Assembly: GCF_016617615.1 (NCBI RefSeq)
Contig: NZ_JAACYA010000001.1
Location: forward strand, 1 to 64,000
DNA from: Persephonella atlantica
Lineage (GTDB): Bacteria > Aquificota > Aquificia > Aquificales > Hydrogenothermaceae
Reading direction: 5' to 3'
Length of the DNA stretch: 64,000 nucleotides
Each line of letters begins with the position of its first letter. Positions within the stretch are counted from its first letter, which is position 1. The translations under genes and the position numbers were made by a program. Positions 33,810 to 42,514 of the stretch are shown here, piece after piece. The notes under the pieces are model-generated. The model searched no databases. It was not told where the DNA came from and worked only from the letters and a program-made list of their open reading frames with translations.

Positions 33810-34417
33810 GTATAAAAAGAAAATATTTATTCCTTAAGCTGAGAGATACTTTCTTTACTGGACTGTTTGTTTTCATACCGATAGCCATAACAGTATGGAT
33901 AGTTCTATGGCTCCTGTCTTTTGTAAATAACCTTATTCTTCCTTACTTAAGGTATGTTATTCCTGTTCCAGACATTCCCGGAATTGGCATAGCTGTTACG
34001 GTTCTTCTGATATTTCTATCAGGAATTGTTGCCCAGAACTACTTTGGAAAAAAGCTTATAACCCTGTGGGACAGATTGATAGATAAAATTCCCCTTGTAC
34101 GTTCAATATATGTTGCCACAAAACAGCTTATGGAAAACCTATTAAATGCAAGGGGAAAAGGAAAGTTTAAGGAAGCTGTTCTTGTTGAGTTTCCCCGTAA
34201 AGGCATGCTTTCCATTGGTTTTGTAGCAAATAAGGTCAAAATTGGGGATACTGTTTATTATCTCGTTTATATTCCAACAGCACCCAACCCAACATCAGGT
34301 TACACAATATTTGTGGAAGAGAAGGAAGTAATCCATACAGATATATCTGTAGAAGAAGCCACAAAGATAATACTGTCAGGTGGTCTTGTAACAAAAAACA
34401 GAATCACACCTCTGTAA
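33806..34417 (+). CDS. DUF502 family membrane protein
   Basis: A 203-aa protein with two N-terminal TM helices (FFTGLFVFIPIAITVWIVLW; IGIAVTVLLIFLSGIVAQNY) and a soluble C-terminal domain. The DUF502 pattern includes DKIPLVRSIYVATKQLMENL, YLVYIPTAPNPTSGYTIFVE and ILSGGLVT. The start is GTG, overlapping the protease stop (GTGA). The function is unknown. It ends 14 bp inside the convergent folD. Confidence 0.85.
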   Translation: MSIKRKYLFLKLRDTFFTGLFVFIPIAITVWIVLWLLSFVNNLILPYLRYVIPVPDIPGIGIAVTVLLIFLSGIVAQNYFGKKLITLWDRLIDKIPLVRSIYVATKQLMENLLNARGKGKFKEAVLVEFPRKGMLSIGFVANKVKIGDTVYYLVYIPTAPNPTSGYTIFVEEKEVIHTDISVEEATKIILSGGLVTKNRITPL

Positions 34418-35288
34418 GAGGATGGGGAGCAAATCCATGCTTTTTTCTGTAAATGCTGACAGTGTTGAGAAGCAGGGAAGCAACTGTCATTGGCCCCACT
34501 CCACCGGGAACAGGGGTTATTGCTGAAACCTTACCTTTTAATCTCTCAAAATCTGTATCTCCAACAATTTTTCCACTCTCTAATCTGTTTATCCCAACAT
34601 CAATGACAACAGCTCCTTCCTTTACCATATCTTCTGTTATCAGATTAGGCTTTCCAACGGCAACAATTAGAATTTCAGCCCTTTTTGTGTAAGATTTCAG
34701 GTCTTTTGTATTTATATGACATACAGATACAGGAGCTTCTTCATTCTTTAAAAACAGCAGTGCCATAGGCTTACCAACAATATTGCTTGCCCCAACAATA
34801 ACAACATCTTTTTTAAATGTTGGGATTTTGTAATGCTTTAGAAGTATCCATATTCCAAGGGGGGTACACGGGATAATCCCATCACTTTTTCCTGTGGCAA
34901 GTTTTCCAACATTTTCTGGGTGAAATCCATCAACATCTTTGTGAGGATTAATGGCCTCAATAATTTCCTGAGTATTTATATGTGAAGGTAAAGGGAGCTG
35001 GACAAGTATTCCATCTATATCCTCATCTCCATTAAATTTCCCAATCAGTTCAAGAAGCTCCACCTGTGTTGTGTTTTCTGGAAGTTTAAACACCATAGAA
35101 TTTATTCCCACTTCTTTACAGGCCTTCCTTTTGTTTTCCACATAAACCTTGCTTGCAGGGTCTTCCCCTACAAGTATAACAACCAGATTAGGATTTCTCA
35201 TTCCTTTTTTGATATACCCTTCAATCTCTTTCTTCAGTTCTTCTCTTATCTTTTTTGCAACAGATTTTCCATCAAGAATTAGTGTCAT
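34404..35288 (-). CDS. folD: Methylene-tetrahydrofolate dehydrogenase/cyclohydrolase
   Basis: A 294-aa bifunctional one-carbon enzyme. Signatures are VILVGEDPASKVYVENKRKA with the catalytic Lys, GILVQLPLPSHINTQEIIEA, PCTPLGIWILLKHYKIP, VVIVGASNIVGKPMALLFLK for NADP binding, and ITPVPGGVGPMTVASLLLNT at the C-terminus. It interconverts methylene-, methenyl- and formyl-THF in the cytoplasm. The length is normal. A small unknown gene lies 8 bp upstream. Confidence 0.97.
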   Translation of the reverse strand: MTLILDGKSVAKKIREELKKEIEGYIKKGMRNPNLVVILVGEDPASKVYVENKRKACKEVGINSMVFKLPENTTQVELLELIGKFNGDEDIDGILVQLPLPSHINTQEIIEAINPHKDVDGFHPENVGKLATGKSDGIIPCTPLGIWILLKHYKIPTFKKDVVIVGASNIVGKPMALLFLKNEEAPVSVCHINTKDLKSYTKRAEILIVAVGKPNLITEDMVKEGAVVIDVGINRLESGKIVGDTDFERLKGKVSAITPVPGGVGPMTVASLLLNTVSIYRKKHGFAPHPLTEV

Positions 35289-35296
35289 CTTTTCTC

Positions 35297-35536
35297 CTAT
35301 ATGGCGTATTTTCCTTTTATAAGGAGAGCTTCTTCAGGACTCAGTATTTTTGTTATCTTTCCCAGTATAAGCTGTGATTCATCCATTATTTTTGCCCTGT
35401 AAAATGGCAGTCTGTTCACTGCTACAACCGGTTCATAACTACTAATCTGTATTTCCATTCCCACTTTTATAGAGTCTGTTTTCAGGTTTTCAGGCAAAAT
35501 AAAAAAGTCCAGATTCACCTGCAAATCTTTTTCCAT
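35297..35536 (-). CDS. Small conserved-looking protein, function unknown
   Basis: A 79-aa soluble protein (LDFFILPENLKTDSIKVGME, YEPVVAVNRLPFYRAKIM, LILGKITKILSPEEALLIKG) with alternating hydrophobic residues suggesting a small beta barrel. I do not recognise the family. The ribosome site is weak (only TTAGG right before the ATG). Its place 8 bp before folD, in the same direction, supports a real gene. Confidence 0.5.
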   Translation of the reverse strand: MEKDLQVNLDFFILPENLKTDSIKVGMEIQISSYEPVVAVNRLPFYRAKIMDESQLILGKITKILSPEEALLIKGKYAI

Positions 35537-35584
35537 CCTAAGAATATTATATCAGAATTGAATTATGACAAATCTCTTATCTTT

Positions 35585-35611
35585 TTGCAGTTTTTAGAAA
35601 TATCTTATAAT
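35585..35611 (+). promoter_or_regulatory. Candidate promoter of the ferredoxin:thioredoxin reductase gene
   Basis: TTGCAG (35585-35590), a 15-bp spacer and a perfect TATAAT (35606-35611) lie 30 bp before the ATG, with AGGAGG in between. The spacer is short, so confidence is moderate. Confidence 0.45.
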
Positions 35612-35641
35612 TATAAGCAAGTAATATACAGGAGGAAATAG

Positions 35642-36127
35642 ATGATAAAGGCAAAACCAGAAACGCTGGAAAAGATGAAGAATTTTGCAGAGAACTTCTC
35701 TAAAAAATCAGGTACTGTGGTAAATCCCAATAAAGAGGCTGCAGAAGCTGTTATAAGCGGTCTTGCAGCCCACGTTGATGAGCTTGGCAAACCACTGTGT
35801 CCCTGCAACTTTTATCCTGATAAACAGGAAGAAGTAAAAAAGAGAAGATGGATATGTGCCTGCAATGAGATGCAGATATTCAAATACTGCCACTGTTTAC
35901 TTTTCACAACAGAAGAAGGACTGCCTATAACAGAGTATCTTCCTGAGTGGCATGAGGGAAGACAGATTTATGGATTGGTAAAAGATCCTACACCAGATAA
36001 AGGGAGAGCTCTTTCAAAACCTGATAAAATATATGAGGCATTAAAAGAGTATGTGGAAGAACACGGTCTTGACATTCCAGATGAAGAAATAAGAAAGTTT
36101 GCTGAGGAGACGGCAAAGAAAAAATGA
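35642..36127 (+). CDS. Ferredoxin:thioredoxin reductase, catalytic beta subunit
   Basis: A 161-aa protein with the FTR signature CPC-X16-CxC-X8-CHC. The cysteines are at 53/55, 72/74 and 83/85, giving the [4Fe-4S] cluster plus redox disulfide. The middle motif is CAC rather than the usual CPC. It reduces a thioredoxin with electrons from ferredoxin. Residues after about 100 form a charged helical extension not present in plant FTR. No variable (alpha) subunit is adjacent. It overlaps the DUF454 gene. Confidence 0.9.
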   Translation: MIKAKPETLEKMKNFAENFSKKSGTVVNPNKEAAEAVISGLAAHVDELGKPLCPCNFYPDKQEEVKKRRWICACNEMQIFKYCHCLLFTTEEGLPITEYLPEWHEGRQIYGLVKDPTPDKGRALSKPDKIYEALKEYVEEHGLDIPDEEIRKFAEETAKKK

Positions 36128-36378
36128 TGAAATATCTTTTAGGTTTTGTGTTCTTACTAATAGGAGTGGCAGGAATTGTTCTTCCTGTCATTCCCGGTGT
36201 TCCTTTCCTTTTGATTGCTGCATTTTTCTTTGGTTTGATATCCAGAAAAAGGGTTGTCCAGTATGTAAAAAAGTTTAAAAACGGTAACAGAAACTCAAAA
36301 ATTAATAGATTTATAAACTTTATCCTAATAAAGTACATACACGGTAAAGAACCTGTAAAAAGCAGTGGCAAAAACTGA
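36124..36378 (+). CDS. DUF454 (YbaN-like) membrane protein
   Basis: An 84-aa protein whose N-terminal helices contain the DUF454 signature (LLIGVAGIVLPVIPGVPFLL, then AAFFFGLISR). The tail is basic and soluble. Inner-membrane location is expected; the function is unknown. Its start overlaps the FTR stop (ATGA), and its end overlaps the methyltransferase start by 14 bp. Confidence 0.8.
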   Translation: MMKYLLGFVFLLIGVAGIVLPVIPGVPFLLIAAFFFGLISRKRVVQYVKKFKNGNRNSKINRFINFILIKYIHGKEPVKSSGKN

Positions 36379-36994
36379 GCCTTTTGACCGCTTTCCTGGA
36401 AGATACGAAAGATGGTTTGAAAAACATTACTATACATACGAGTCTGAACTAAATGCTGTCAGAAAGCTCCTTCCTGAAGGAAAAGGCATTGAGATAGGAG
36501 TGGGAACCGGAAGATTTGCTGTCCCGCTAAGAATAAAGTACGGCGTTGAGCCTTCTTTAAAAATGGCAAAAATCTGTAAATCAAAAGGTGTATATGTTGT
36601 CAGAGGGGTCGGAGAATATCTTCCAATGAAGGACAGCAGTTTTGATTTTTCCCTTCTTGTAACAACAATCTGTTTTTTAGACAGTGTAGAAAAGACATTA
36701 AAAGAAGTCCGCAGGATAATAAAAAAAAGAGGTAAAATTGTTGTTGGTTTTATAGACAGGAACTCTCCTTTAGGCTACTTTTACCAAAAAAACAGAGACA
36801 AAAATCCCTTTTACCGTGTAGCAACATTTTTTTCAACGGAAGAAGTTGTTAAACTACTCTCTGATGCTGGCTTTGGTAAATTCAGATATGTTCAGACGAT
36901 TTTTGACTTTCCTGAGAACATAAAACAGGTTCAACCGGTCATTGAAGGATACGGTATAGGTTCATTTGTTGTAATTCAGGCTGAAAAGATTTGA
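36365..36994 (+). CDS. Class I SAM-dependent methyltransferase
   Basis: A 209-aa Rossmann-fold protein. Motif I is GIEIGVGTGRFAVPL, followed by YGVEPSLKMAKICKSKG (motif II), VVRGVGEYLPMKDSSFDFSL and ITIKKRGKIVVGF-like motif IV/V residues. The start is GTG inside the DUF454 gene. It is a UbiE/Methyltransf_11-type enzyme, and the substrate is not evident. The stop lies 19 bp inside the convergent pseudouridine synthase gene. Confidence 0.85.
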   Translation: MAKTEPFDRFPGRYERWFEKHYYTYESELNAVRKLLPEGKGIEIGVGTGRFAVPLRIKYGVEPSLKMAKICKSKGVYVVRGVGEYLPMKDSSFDFSLLVTTICFLDSVEKTLKEVRRIIKKRGKIVVGFIDRNSPLGYFYQKNRDKNPFYRVATFFSTEEVVKLLSDAGFGKFRYVQTIFDFPENIKQVQPVIEGYGIGSFVVIQAEKI

Positions 36995-37923
36995 ATGTAC
37001 TTTTCTATAGGTTCAGGAAGTTTTTCTAATTCTATATCTATTGTGTTTCCCGTGCGGGGATGGGTAAAGGAAAGCCTATATGCAACAAGAGCATGAAAGT
37101 TTAGCTCCTGTGAAAACTCTTTTGCAAGCTGACTTTTCAGGGACGAAGTTTTGAAACCGTAAACCCTGTCATTAAGCAGAGGATGTCCTATCTCTGAAAA
37201 ATGAACCCTTATCTGATGGGTTCTTCCTGTGTGAAGTTTTATGTCAACAAGGGTAAGATTGTGCTCCTCCCATCTTTTTAAAGTCCAGAACTCTGTGAGG
37301 GCTTCCTTTAAGTTTGTTGATACGCTACCCATTTTTTTCCTGTTGTACACAGACCTGCCTATGGGGAAATCTATAAAACCGTGGTCTTTTTTTATTATTC
37401 CTGTAACAATAGCTTTGTATTTTTTGTTTACTGCTCTACTTTGAAACTGTTTCTGAAGCTCTTTATGGGCAAATTCAGACCTTGCGATAACCATCAGACC
37501 TGCCGTATCTTTGTCTAATCTGTGAACAATTCCTGCCCTTTCTCTTCCGCCAAACTGGGAAACATTTTTGAAGTGATAAAGGAGTGCATTTACAAGGGTT
37601 TTAGAAGTATGTCCGGGAGATGGGTGAACAACCATACCGGGAGGCTTGTATATCACTGCCAGATCTTCGTCTTCGTAATAAACTTCAAGGGGTATGTTTT
37701 CGGGCTTAACCTCTATTTCTTCTGGAGGAGGAATAGTAAGGCTTACCCTTTCTCCTCCTTTCAGTTTCAGGGATGGTTTTGTTGCTTTTTTTTCATCTAC
37801 CTCCACATATCCATCTTTTATAAGCTTTTGAAAATAAGATCTTGAATACTCAGGATAAACCTTTGCAAGAAACTGGTCTAATCTGACGTTTTTTTCTTCT
37901 ACTATAAAGCTGAGCTGTTCCAT
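36976..37923 (-). CDS. rluD: RluA/RluD-family 23S rRNA pseudouridine synthase
   Basis: A 315-aa enzyme with an N-terminal S4 RNA-binding domain (RLDQFLAKVYPEYSRSYFQK) and the RluA catalytic core. The core has MVVHPSPGHTSKTLVNALL and GIVHRLDKDTAGLMVIAR with the catalytic Asp, then LHTGRTHQIRVHFSEIGHPL. It is most likely RluD (helix 69). RluC and RluB-type specificity cannot be excluded from sequence alone. Confidence 0.92.
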   Translation of the reverse strand: MEQLSFIVEEKNVRLDQFLAKVYPEYSRSYFQKLIKDGYVEVDEKKATKPSLKLKGGERVSLTIPPPEEIEVKPENIPLEVYYEDEDLAVIYKPPGMVVHPSPGHTSKTLVNALLYHFKNVSQFGGRERAGIVHRLDKDTAGLMVIARSEFAHKELQKQFQSRAVNKKYKAIVTGIIKKDHGFIDFPIGRSVYNRKKMGSVSTNLKEALTEFWTLKRWEEHNLTLVDIKLHTGRTHQIRVHFSEIGHPLLNDRVYGFKTSSLKSQLAKEFSQELNFHALVAYRLSFTHPRTGNTIDIELEKLPEPIEKYIQIFSA

Positions 37924-37990
37924 TAACCTTGAACCTGTATTTTTTAAAACACATTATAATATTCAGTTTATTTTTATCAAGGAGGATGGG

Positions 37991-38872
37991 TTGGACAGCA
38001 AGCTGAAAGTATCCATCGCTATTGTTCTTAATATGATAATTGTTATTCTTCAGATAGTTATAGGTCTGTATGCCCATTCTATGGCACTGATAACCGATGC
38101 TGTTCACAACTTTCAGGATGTTATATCACTGATTATCGCTTTTGTTGCCATCTATTTTATGTCAAAAAAACCTACAGAAACTATGACTTACGGCTATCTC
38201 AGGTCTGAAGTTATGGCAGGATTTATAAATTCTGCATTTTTGCTTGGTGCTATATTTCTCATAATTATATCCAGTATTGAAAGATTTTTTAAGCCTGTGG
38301 AGGTAGAGAGCATTTATGTTATCGTTATGGGAGCTATTGCGTTTGTTATAAATGCATTTTCTGCATATCTTCTTGGTTTTCATGGACACAGTCATGGAGA
38401 AGACCACGAAGACCTTAATATAAGGGCTGCTTATCTGCATCTGCTCAGTGATGCAGGAATATCTCTTGGTGTTGTTATAGGTGGTATTGTTATATACTTC
38501 TATGGACTGAACTGGGTTGACCCTTTTATATCAATTGTTTTTAGTCTTTATATACTGAGAGAAACTATCCCAGTTTTGAAGAAAAGCTACATGATTTTGA
38601 TGGAGTCTGTTCCTTCTGGGATAGATGTAAAGCATATAAAAGATATTATACTGGAAAATCCAGAGATTTACGATGTTCACGACATGCATATATGGGCACT
38701 ATCCTCTAAGGACATATATCTGTCTGCCCATGTCGTTTTAAGAAACGATGTGGATATTGAGGAATTTGACAGTATTGTACTGGATATTAGAAAAAGACTT
38801 GAGGCAGAAGGGATAAACCATATAACCCTTCAACCGGAAACCAGAAACTTCATGTGTGAGTATACCTACTGA
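37991..38872 (+). CDS. Cation diffusion facilitator family metal exporter
   Basis: A 293-aa protein with six TM helices. The transport-site motifs are in TM2 (HSMALITDAVHNFQDV, His39/Asp43) and TM5 (HLLSDAGISLGVVIGG). A His-rich loop (FHGHSHGEDHEDL) and a C-terminal cytoplasmic domain are also present. It exports Zn2+ or related metals by proton antiport. The start is TTG, with GGAGG 5 nt upstream. The ATG overlapping that site is out of frame and quickly stops. A TATAAT lies at 37955-37960. It overlaps the convergent znuA-like gene by 7 bp. Confidence 0.92.
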   Translation: MDSKLKVSIAIVLNMIIVILQIVIGLYAHSMALITDAVHNFQDVISLIIAFVAIYFMSKKPTETMTYGYLRSEVMAGFINSAFLLGAIFLIIISSIERFFKPVEVESIYVIVMGAIAFVINAFSAYLLGFHGHSHGEDHEDLNIRAAYLHLLSDAGISLGVVIGGIVIYFYGLNWVDPFISIVFSLYILRETIPVLKKSYMILMESVPSGIDVKHIKDIILENPEIYDVHDMHIWALSSKDIYLSAHVVLRNDVDIEEFDSIVLDIRKRLEAEGINHITLQPETRNFMCEYTY

Positions 38873-39699
38873 GAAAGTCCTTTATAAACCATATCAATGT
38901 TGTATCTCATCATATCAATATATTTCCTGTCTATACCAAACGGATCTAAAAATACAACCTTCACATCCACGCTGTTTTTTATAAGGCTGATATATTTTTT
39001 GTTGTAAAACTGCTTTGAAGCAAATATGGTTTTTATTCTGTACTTTTTTATCGTGTTTATAATGCTCATTATATGTCCGGGGGTAGGTTCTCTTCCATGC
39101 CCCATTTCGATGACTCCTGCATATTCCAGATGAAAAGCCTGTGTAAAGTAAGGCCATGCATAATGGTAAGAAATAAACTTTCTGTTTTTTAGTTTTTTGA
39201 ATTTTTCAATGCCGTAATTTTTTATTTCTTTGACTCTTCTTACAAAAGTATCTAATCTTCTCCTGTACTCTTCTCTGTTTTTAGGGTCTATCTTTTCTAA
39301 TTTTTTCTCTATATGTTTTGCTATCGTAATGGCATTCTCAGGGTCAAGCCAGATAGCAGGATGTTTGTGATGGTGGTCTTCATCTTCTATGATGTGCAGC
39401 CCCTTGAGATTTAACAGTCTGACCTTTTTTTCTTCTGGTATTGATTGAAGCAACCCTTTCATATGAGGCTCTCCAGAGCCAATATAAACAAAAAGGTCAG
39501 CATTGTAAATACCCTTTAGAGAAGAAAATTTTATCTCATATATGTGGGGAGACACCCCCGGGGGTATTATGTAATGAACGTTACTTCCTGTTATTTCTAA
39601 AATAATGTCAGCTATTGGTTTTACTGTGGTATAAATAACAGGTTTTCCATAAGAAAAGGAGAACAGCAGGAAGAAAAACAGAAAGGTTACAGATCTCAT
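38866..39699 (-). CDS. znuA: Zinc/manganese ABC transporter substrate-binding protein (ZnuA-like)
   Basis: A 277-aa periplasmic protein with a signal peptide (RSVTFLFFFLLFSFSYG) and the cluster A-I fold. Metal ligands are expected in GVSPHIYEI, the His-rich loop EDEDHHHKHPAIWLDPE, SYHYAWPYF, and the C-terminal Asp/Glu region. It delivers Zn2+ (or Mn2+) to an ABC importer. No ATPase or permease gene adjoins it. Its 4-bp overlap with pncB shows it is at the end of that transcript. Confidence 0.9.
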   Translation of the reverse strand: MRSVTFLFFFLLFSFSYGKPVIYTTVKPIADIILEITGSNVHYIIPPGVSPHIYEIKFSSLKGIYNADLFVYIGSGEPHMKGLLQSIPEEKKVRLLNLKGLHIIEDEDHHHKHPAIWLDPENAITIAKHIEKKLEKIDPKNREEYRRRLDTFVRRVKEIKNYGIEKFKKLKNRKFISYHYAWPYFTQAFHLEYAGVIEMGHGREPTPGHIMSIINTIKKYRIKTIFASKQFYNKKYISLIKNSVDVKVVFLDPFGIDRKYIDMMRYNIDMVYKGLSQ

Positions 39700-41054
39700 C
39701 CCTTTCTCTCCTTCAGATATTTCATCTCAAGCTCTTTTACTGTTCTTTCTATGGTTTCGCTGATCTCAGGATACAGGTGAACAGCTCTGTTTATATCTTT
39801 CATATCTTCAGGTAGGCTGTTAAAACTTTTTATTGCTTTTTCTTTTATCTCTTTCAGTGAAGGTAATTTTTTTATAAGCTCTCCATTTTCAATGTATTTT
39901 TTCAGGAGGGATCTTCCCCCATCTACTTTTTCATCATACCTTGTTATTACATCCTTTTTTATTATCCCTTCCTCATAAATCCTGTAAATCTGCTTTTTGT
40001 AGGGAAGTGTCCTCTTTTTTTTGCTGAATTTCATAACAGGTTTTCCGTCGTATTCCACTAACTTGTATGCACAGTCAAGGTATGGAAGGTCTGCCGAAAC
40101 CACTAACTCTGTCCCTACCCCCCATCCATCAATGGGAGCTCCTCTGTCTAAAAGCTCTTTTATCTTATACTCATTAATTCCCCCACTTGCCACAATAATG
40201 GCATCTTTAAATCCTTCTTTATCTAATATTTCCCTTGATATTTTTGATAGGGAGAGGAGGTCTCCACTGTCTAATCTGATGCCTTTGAAATGTTTAAATC
40301 CTATCTTTTTCATTGCCTTTACGGCATTATAAACACCTTCAACGGTGTCGTAGGTATCAACGAGTAAAATGGCATTTTCAGGATAAACAGTGGCAAAATC
40401 AATAAATGCTTCAATCTCGTTTTTGTGAGCTAATATAAAAGAGTGTGCCATCGTTCCAAATATTGGTATTCCGTACTCTTTTCCTGCAAGGACATTGGAA
40501 GTTCCAGCAAAACCGCCAATAAATGAAGACCTTGCAGCCTTCATCCCTGCATCTGTTCCATGGGCTCTCCTAAGGCCAAAGTCAACAAGTACTGTTCCTC
40601 TGGCAACAGAGAAGCATCTCATTGCCTTTGTTGCTACCAATATGGGAAGCTGGAGTGTGTTTATCAGAAATGTTTCTATAATTTGAGCTTCTATCAGAGG
40701 AGCTTCAACCTGAACAATAGGCTCATCTGGAAATACAACTTCCCCCTCATCTACCGCATACACATTTCCTGTAAAACGGAAATCTTTCAAATATTTTAAA
40801 AAATCCTCCTCAAAAAGTCCTGTTGAACGGAGATAATCTATATCTTCTTCTGTGAACTTCAGGTTAATCAGATAATATACGAGCTGTTCAAGACCTGCAT
40901 TGATAAGATAAGACCTGTTTTCCACCTTTCTGGTATAAAAGTCAAAAATAGCAGTTCTATTCATACCCCTCTTAAAGTAAACCTGTGCCATCGTCAGTTC
41001 ATAAAGGTCTGTAAGGAGAGACATATTTTCTTTATTTACAAATCCAAACCTCAT
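39696..41054 (-). CDS. pncB: Nicotinate phosphoribosyltransferase
   Basis: A protein of about 452 aa. The N-terminus has MSLLTDLYELTMAQVYFKRG, and VDFGLRRAHGTDAGMKAARS carries the active-site region. FGTMAHSFILAHKNEIEAF contains the phosphorylatable His. GIRLDSGDLLSLSKISREIL and GWGVGTELVVSADLPYLDCA follow. It makes nicotinate mononucleotide for NAD salvage. The frame is open to 41087, but the ATG at 41054 overlaps the murC stop in the common ATGA form, so I prefer it. Confidence 0.94.
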   Translation of the reverse strand: MRFGFVNKENMSLLTDLYELTMAQVYFKRGMNRTAIFDFYTRKVENRSYLINAGLEQLVYYLINLKFTEEDIDYLRSTGLFEEDFLKYLKDFRFTGNVYAVDEGEVVFPDEPIVQVEAPLIEAQIIETFLINTLQLPILVATKAMRCFSVARGTVLVDFGLRRAHGTDAGMKAARSSFIGGFAGTSNVLAGKEYGIPIFGTMAHSFILAHKNEIEAFIDFATVYPENAILLVDTYDTVEGVYNAVKAMKKIGFKHFKGIRLDSGDLLSLSKISREILDKEGFKDAIIVASGGINEYKIKELLDRGAPIDGWGVGTELVVSADLPYLDCAYKLVEYDGKPVMKFSKKKRTLPYKKQIYRIYEEGIIKKDVITRYDEKVDGGRSLLKKYIENGELIKKLPSLKEIKEKAIKSFNSLPEDMKDINRAVHLYPEISETIERTVKELEMKYLKERKG

Positions 41055-42427
41055 CCTGCTCTTCCTCTGTCTTTTATGATTTTGCATAGCATGTCAGAAA
41101 TTTTTGTTATATTACCGGCACCCATGACAAGGACAACGTCACCATTTTTTATTATACTTTTAAGCAGATTTATAATCTCCTGAAAGCTTTCCCCATAATA
41201 GGAAACTGTTTTTTTTCTGCCTGCGATATCTTCTGCAAGTTTTTTCCCGCTAACGCTGTCTATAGGGTTTTCTCCCGCTGGATAAACCTCCGTTATTACA
41301 GCGATATCTGTCATATCAAATGATTCAACAAACTGTTCATAAAGGGAAAATAGTCTTGAATATCTGTGGGGCTGGAAAACAGATATTAGTCTACTCTGAG
41401 GATACATCTCTCTTGCTGCTTTTATTGTTGCTTTTATCTCTGTAGGGTGATGGGCATAATCGTCAATAACTACAATACTATCCCTGCATTTAATCTCAAA
41501 TCTTCTGTTTGCATTCTTGAAGTTTTCTAATGTTTCTTTTACAACACAGAAAGGAACTCCTAACTCATAGGATATAGATATGGCAGAAAGGGCATTGTAA
41601 ACATTATGCTTTCCCGGTATAGACAGATGTATCTCACCAAAATCGTTAACCTTAAATCTGTATCTTCCCTTTTCAACCTTAAGGCTGTGAGCCCTTATAT
41701 CGGCATCTTCCGAAAGACCAAACTTTATAACTTTTTTTTCTATTCTGCTGACTATATCTTTTATGTTTAGGTCGTCAATGTTAACAGCAACTGCTCCGTA
41801 AAAAGGTACCTTGTTTGCAAACTGAACAAAGGCATCCTTTATATCATCAATACTCCTGTAAAAACCAATATGTTCTATATCAATGTTGTTAATAGAAACA
41901 ATAGTTGGCGTTAATTTAAGGAATGAACCATCACTCTCATCTGATTCTGTTACTATAAAGTCTCCACTTCCCAGTTTCGCATTACTTCCATAGGCTTCCA
42001 ATTTCCCTCCAATAACAACCGTTGGGTCGTAACCTGTTCTCCCCAGAATTGAACCTACCATTGATGTTGTCGTTGTTTTCCCATGACTTCCTGCTATTGC
42101 TATTCCATATTTAAATCTCATAAGTTCAGCAAGCATCTCTCCCCTTGGAATAGTGGGAATACCTAACTCTTTTGCTCTGATCAGTTCAGGATTGTCCTGT
42201 TTAACTGCTGAAGAGTAAACGACAACATCAGCCCCTTCAACATTTTGTGGAGAGTGTCCTATTACAACCTTTGCTCCCATTTCCCGAAGGTTTATAACAG
42301 TTTGACTTTCTTTCAAGTCTGAACCTGTAACGGTAAATCCCTGATTCAGTAAAACCTGAGCAATACCGTTCATACCTGAACCACCAATACCAATAAAATG
42401 AATTCTCCTTACCTTTCCTCTGAACAT
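41051..42427 (-). CDS. murC: UDP-N-acetylmuramate--L-alanine ligase
   Basis: A 458-aa Mur ligase. It begins VRRIHFIGIGGSGMNGIAQV, has the ATP loop GIAIAGSHGKTTTTSMVGSI, SDESDGSFLKLTPTIVSINN, and the C-terminal IDDYAHHPTEIKATIKAARE with FQPHRYSRL. It adds L-Ala to UDP-MurNAc in the cytoplasm. It is separated from the division and cell-wall cluster at 57-64 kb, where murC often lies. It is co-transcribed with pncB and znuA. Confidence 0.97.
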   Translation of the reverse strand: MFRGKVRRIHFIGIGGSGMNGIAQVLLNQGFTVTGSDLKESQTVINLREMGAKVVIGHSPQNVEGADVVVYSSAVKQDNPELIRAKELGIPTIPRGEMLAELMRFKYGIAIAGSHGKTTTTSMVGSILGRTGYDPTVVIGGKLEAYGSNAKLGSGDFIVTESDESDGSFLKLTPTIVSINNIDIEHIGFYRSIDDIKDAFVQFANKVPFYGAVAVNIDDLNIKDIVSRIEKKVIKFGLSEDADIRAHSLKVEKGRYRFKVNDFGEIHLSIPGKHNVYNALSAISISYELGVPFCVVKETLENFKNANRRFEIKCRDSIVVIDDYAHHPTEIKATIKAAREMYPQSRLISVFQPHRYSRLFSLYEQFVESFDMTDIAVITEVYPAGENPIDSVSGKKLAEDIAGRKKTVSYYGESFQEIINLLKSIIKNGDVVLVMGAGNITKISDMLCKIIKDRGRAG

Positions 42428-42514
42428 AAGAACCTCTAAATATGAAATTTATCAATGAAATACATCCATATAATTTTATAATGTTTTTAACAGTTTATAT
42501 ACAGCAAAGGGAAA

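Noticed and set aside
39550-39566. GC-rich palindrome ACCCCCGGGGGT
   Set aside because: It lies inside the znuA-like coding region at the conserved PPGVSPH segment and has no T-tract, so it is not a convincing terminator.
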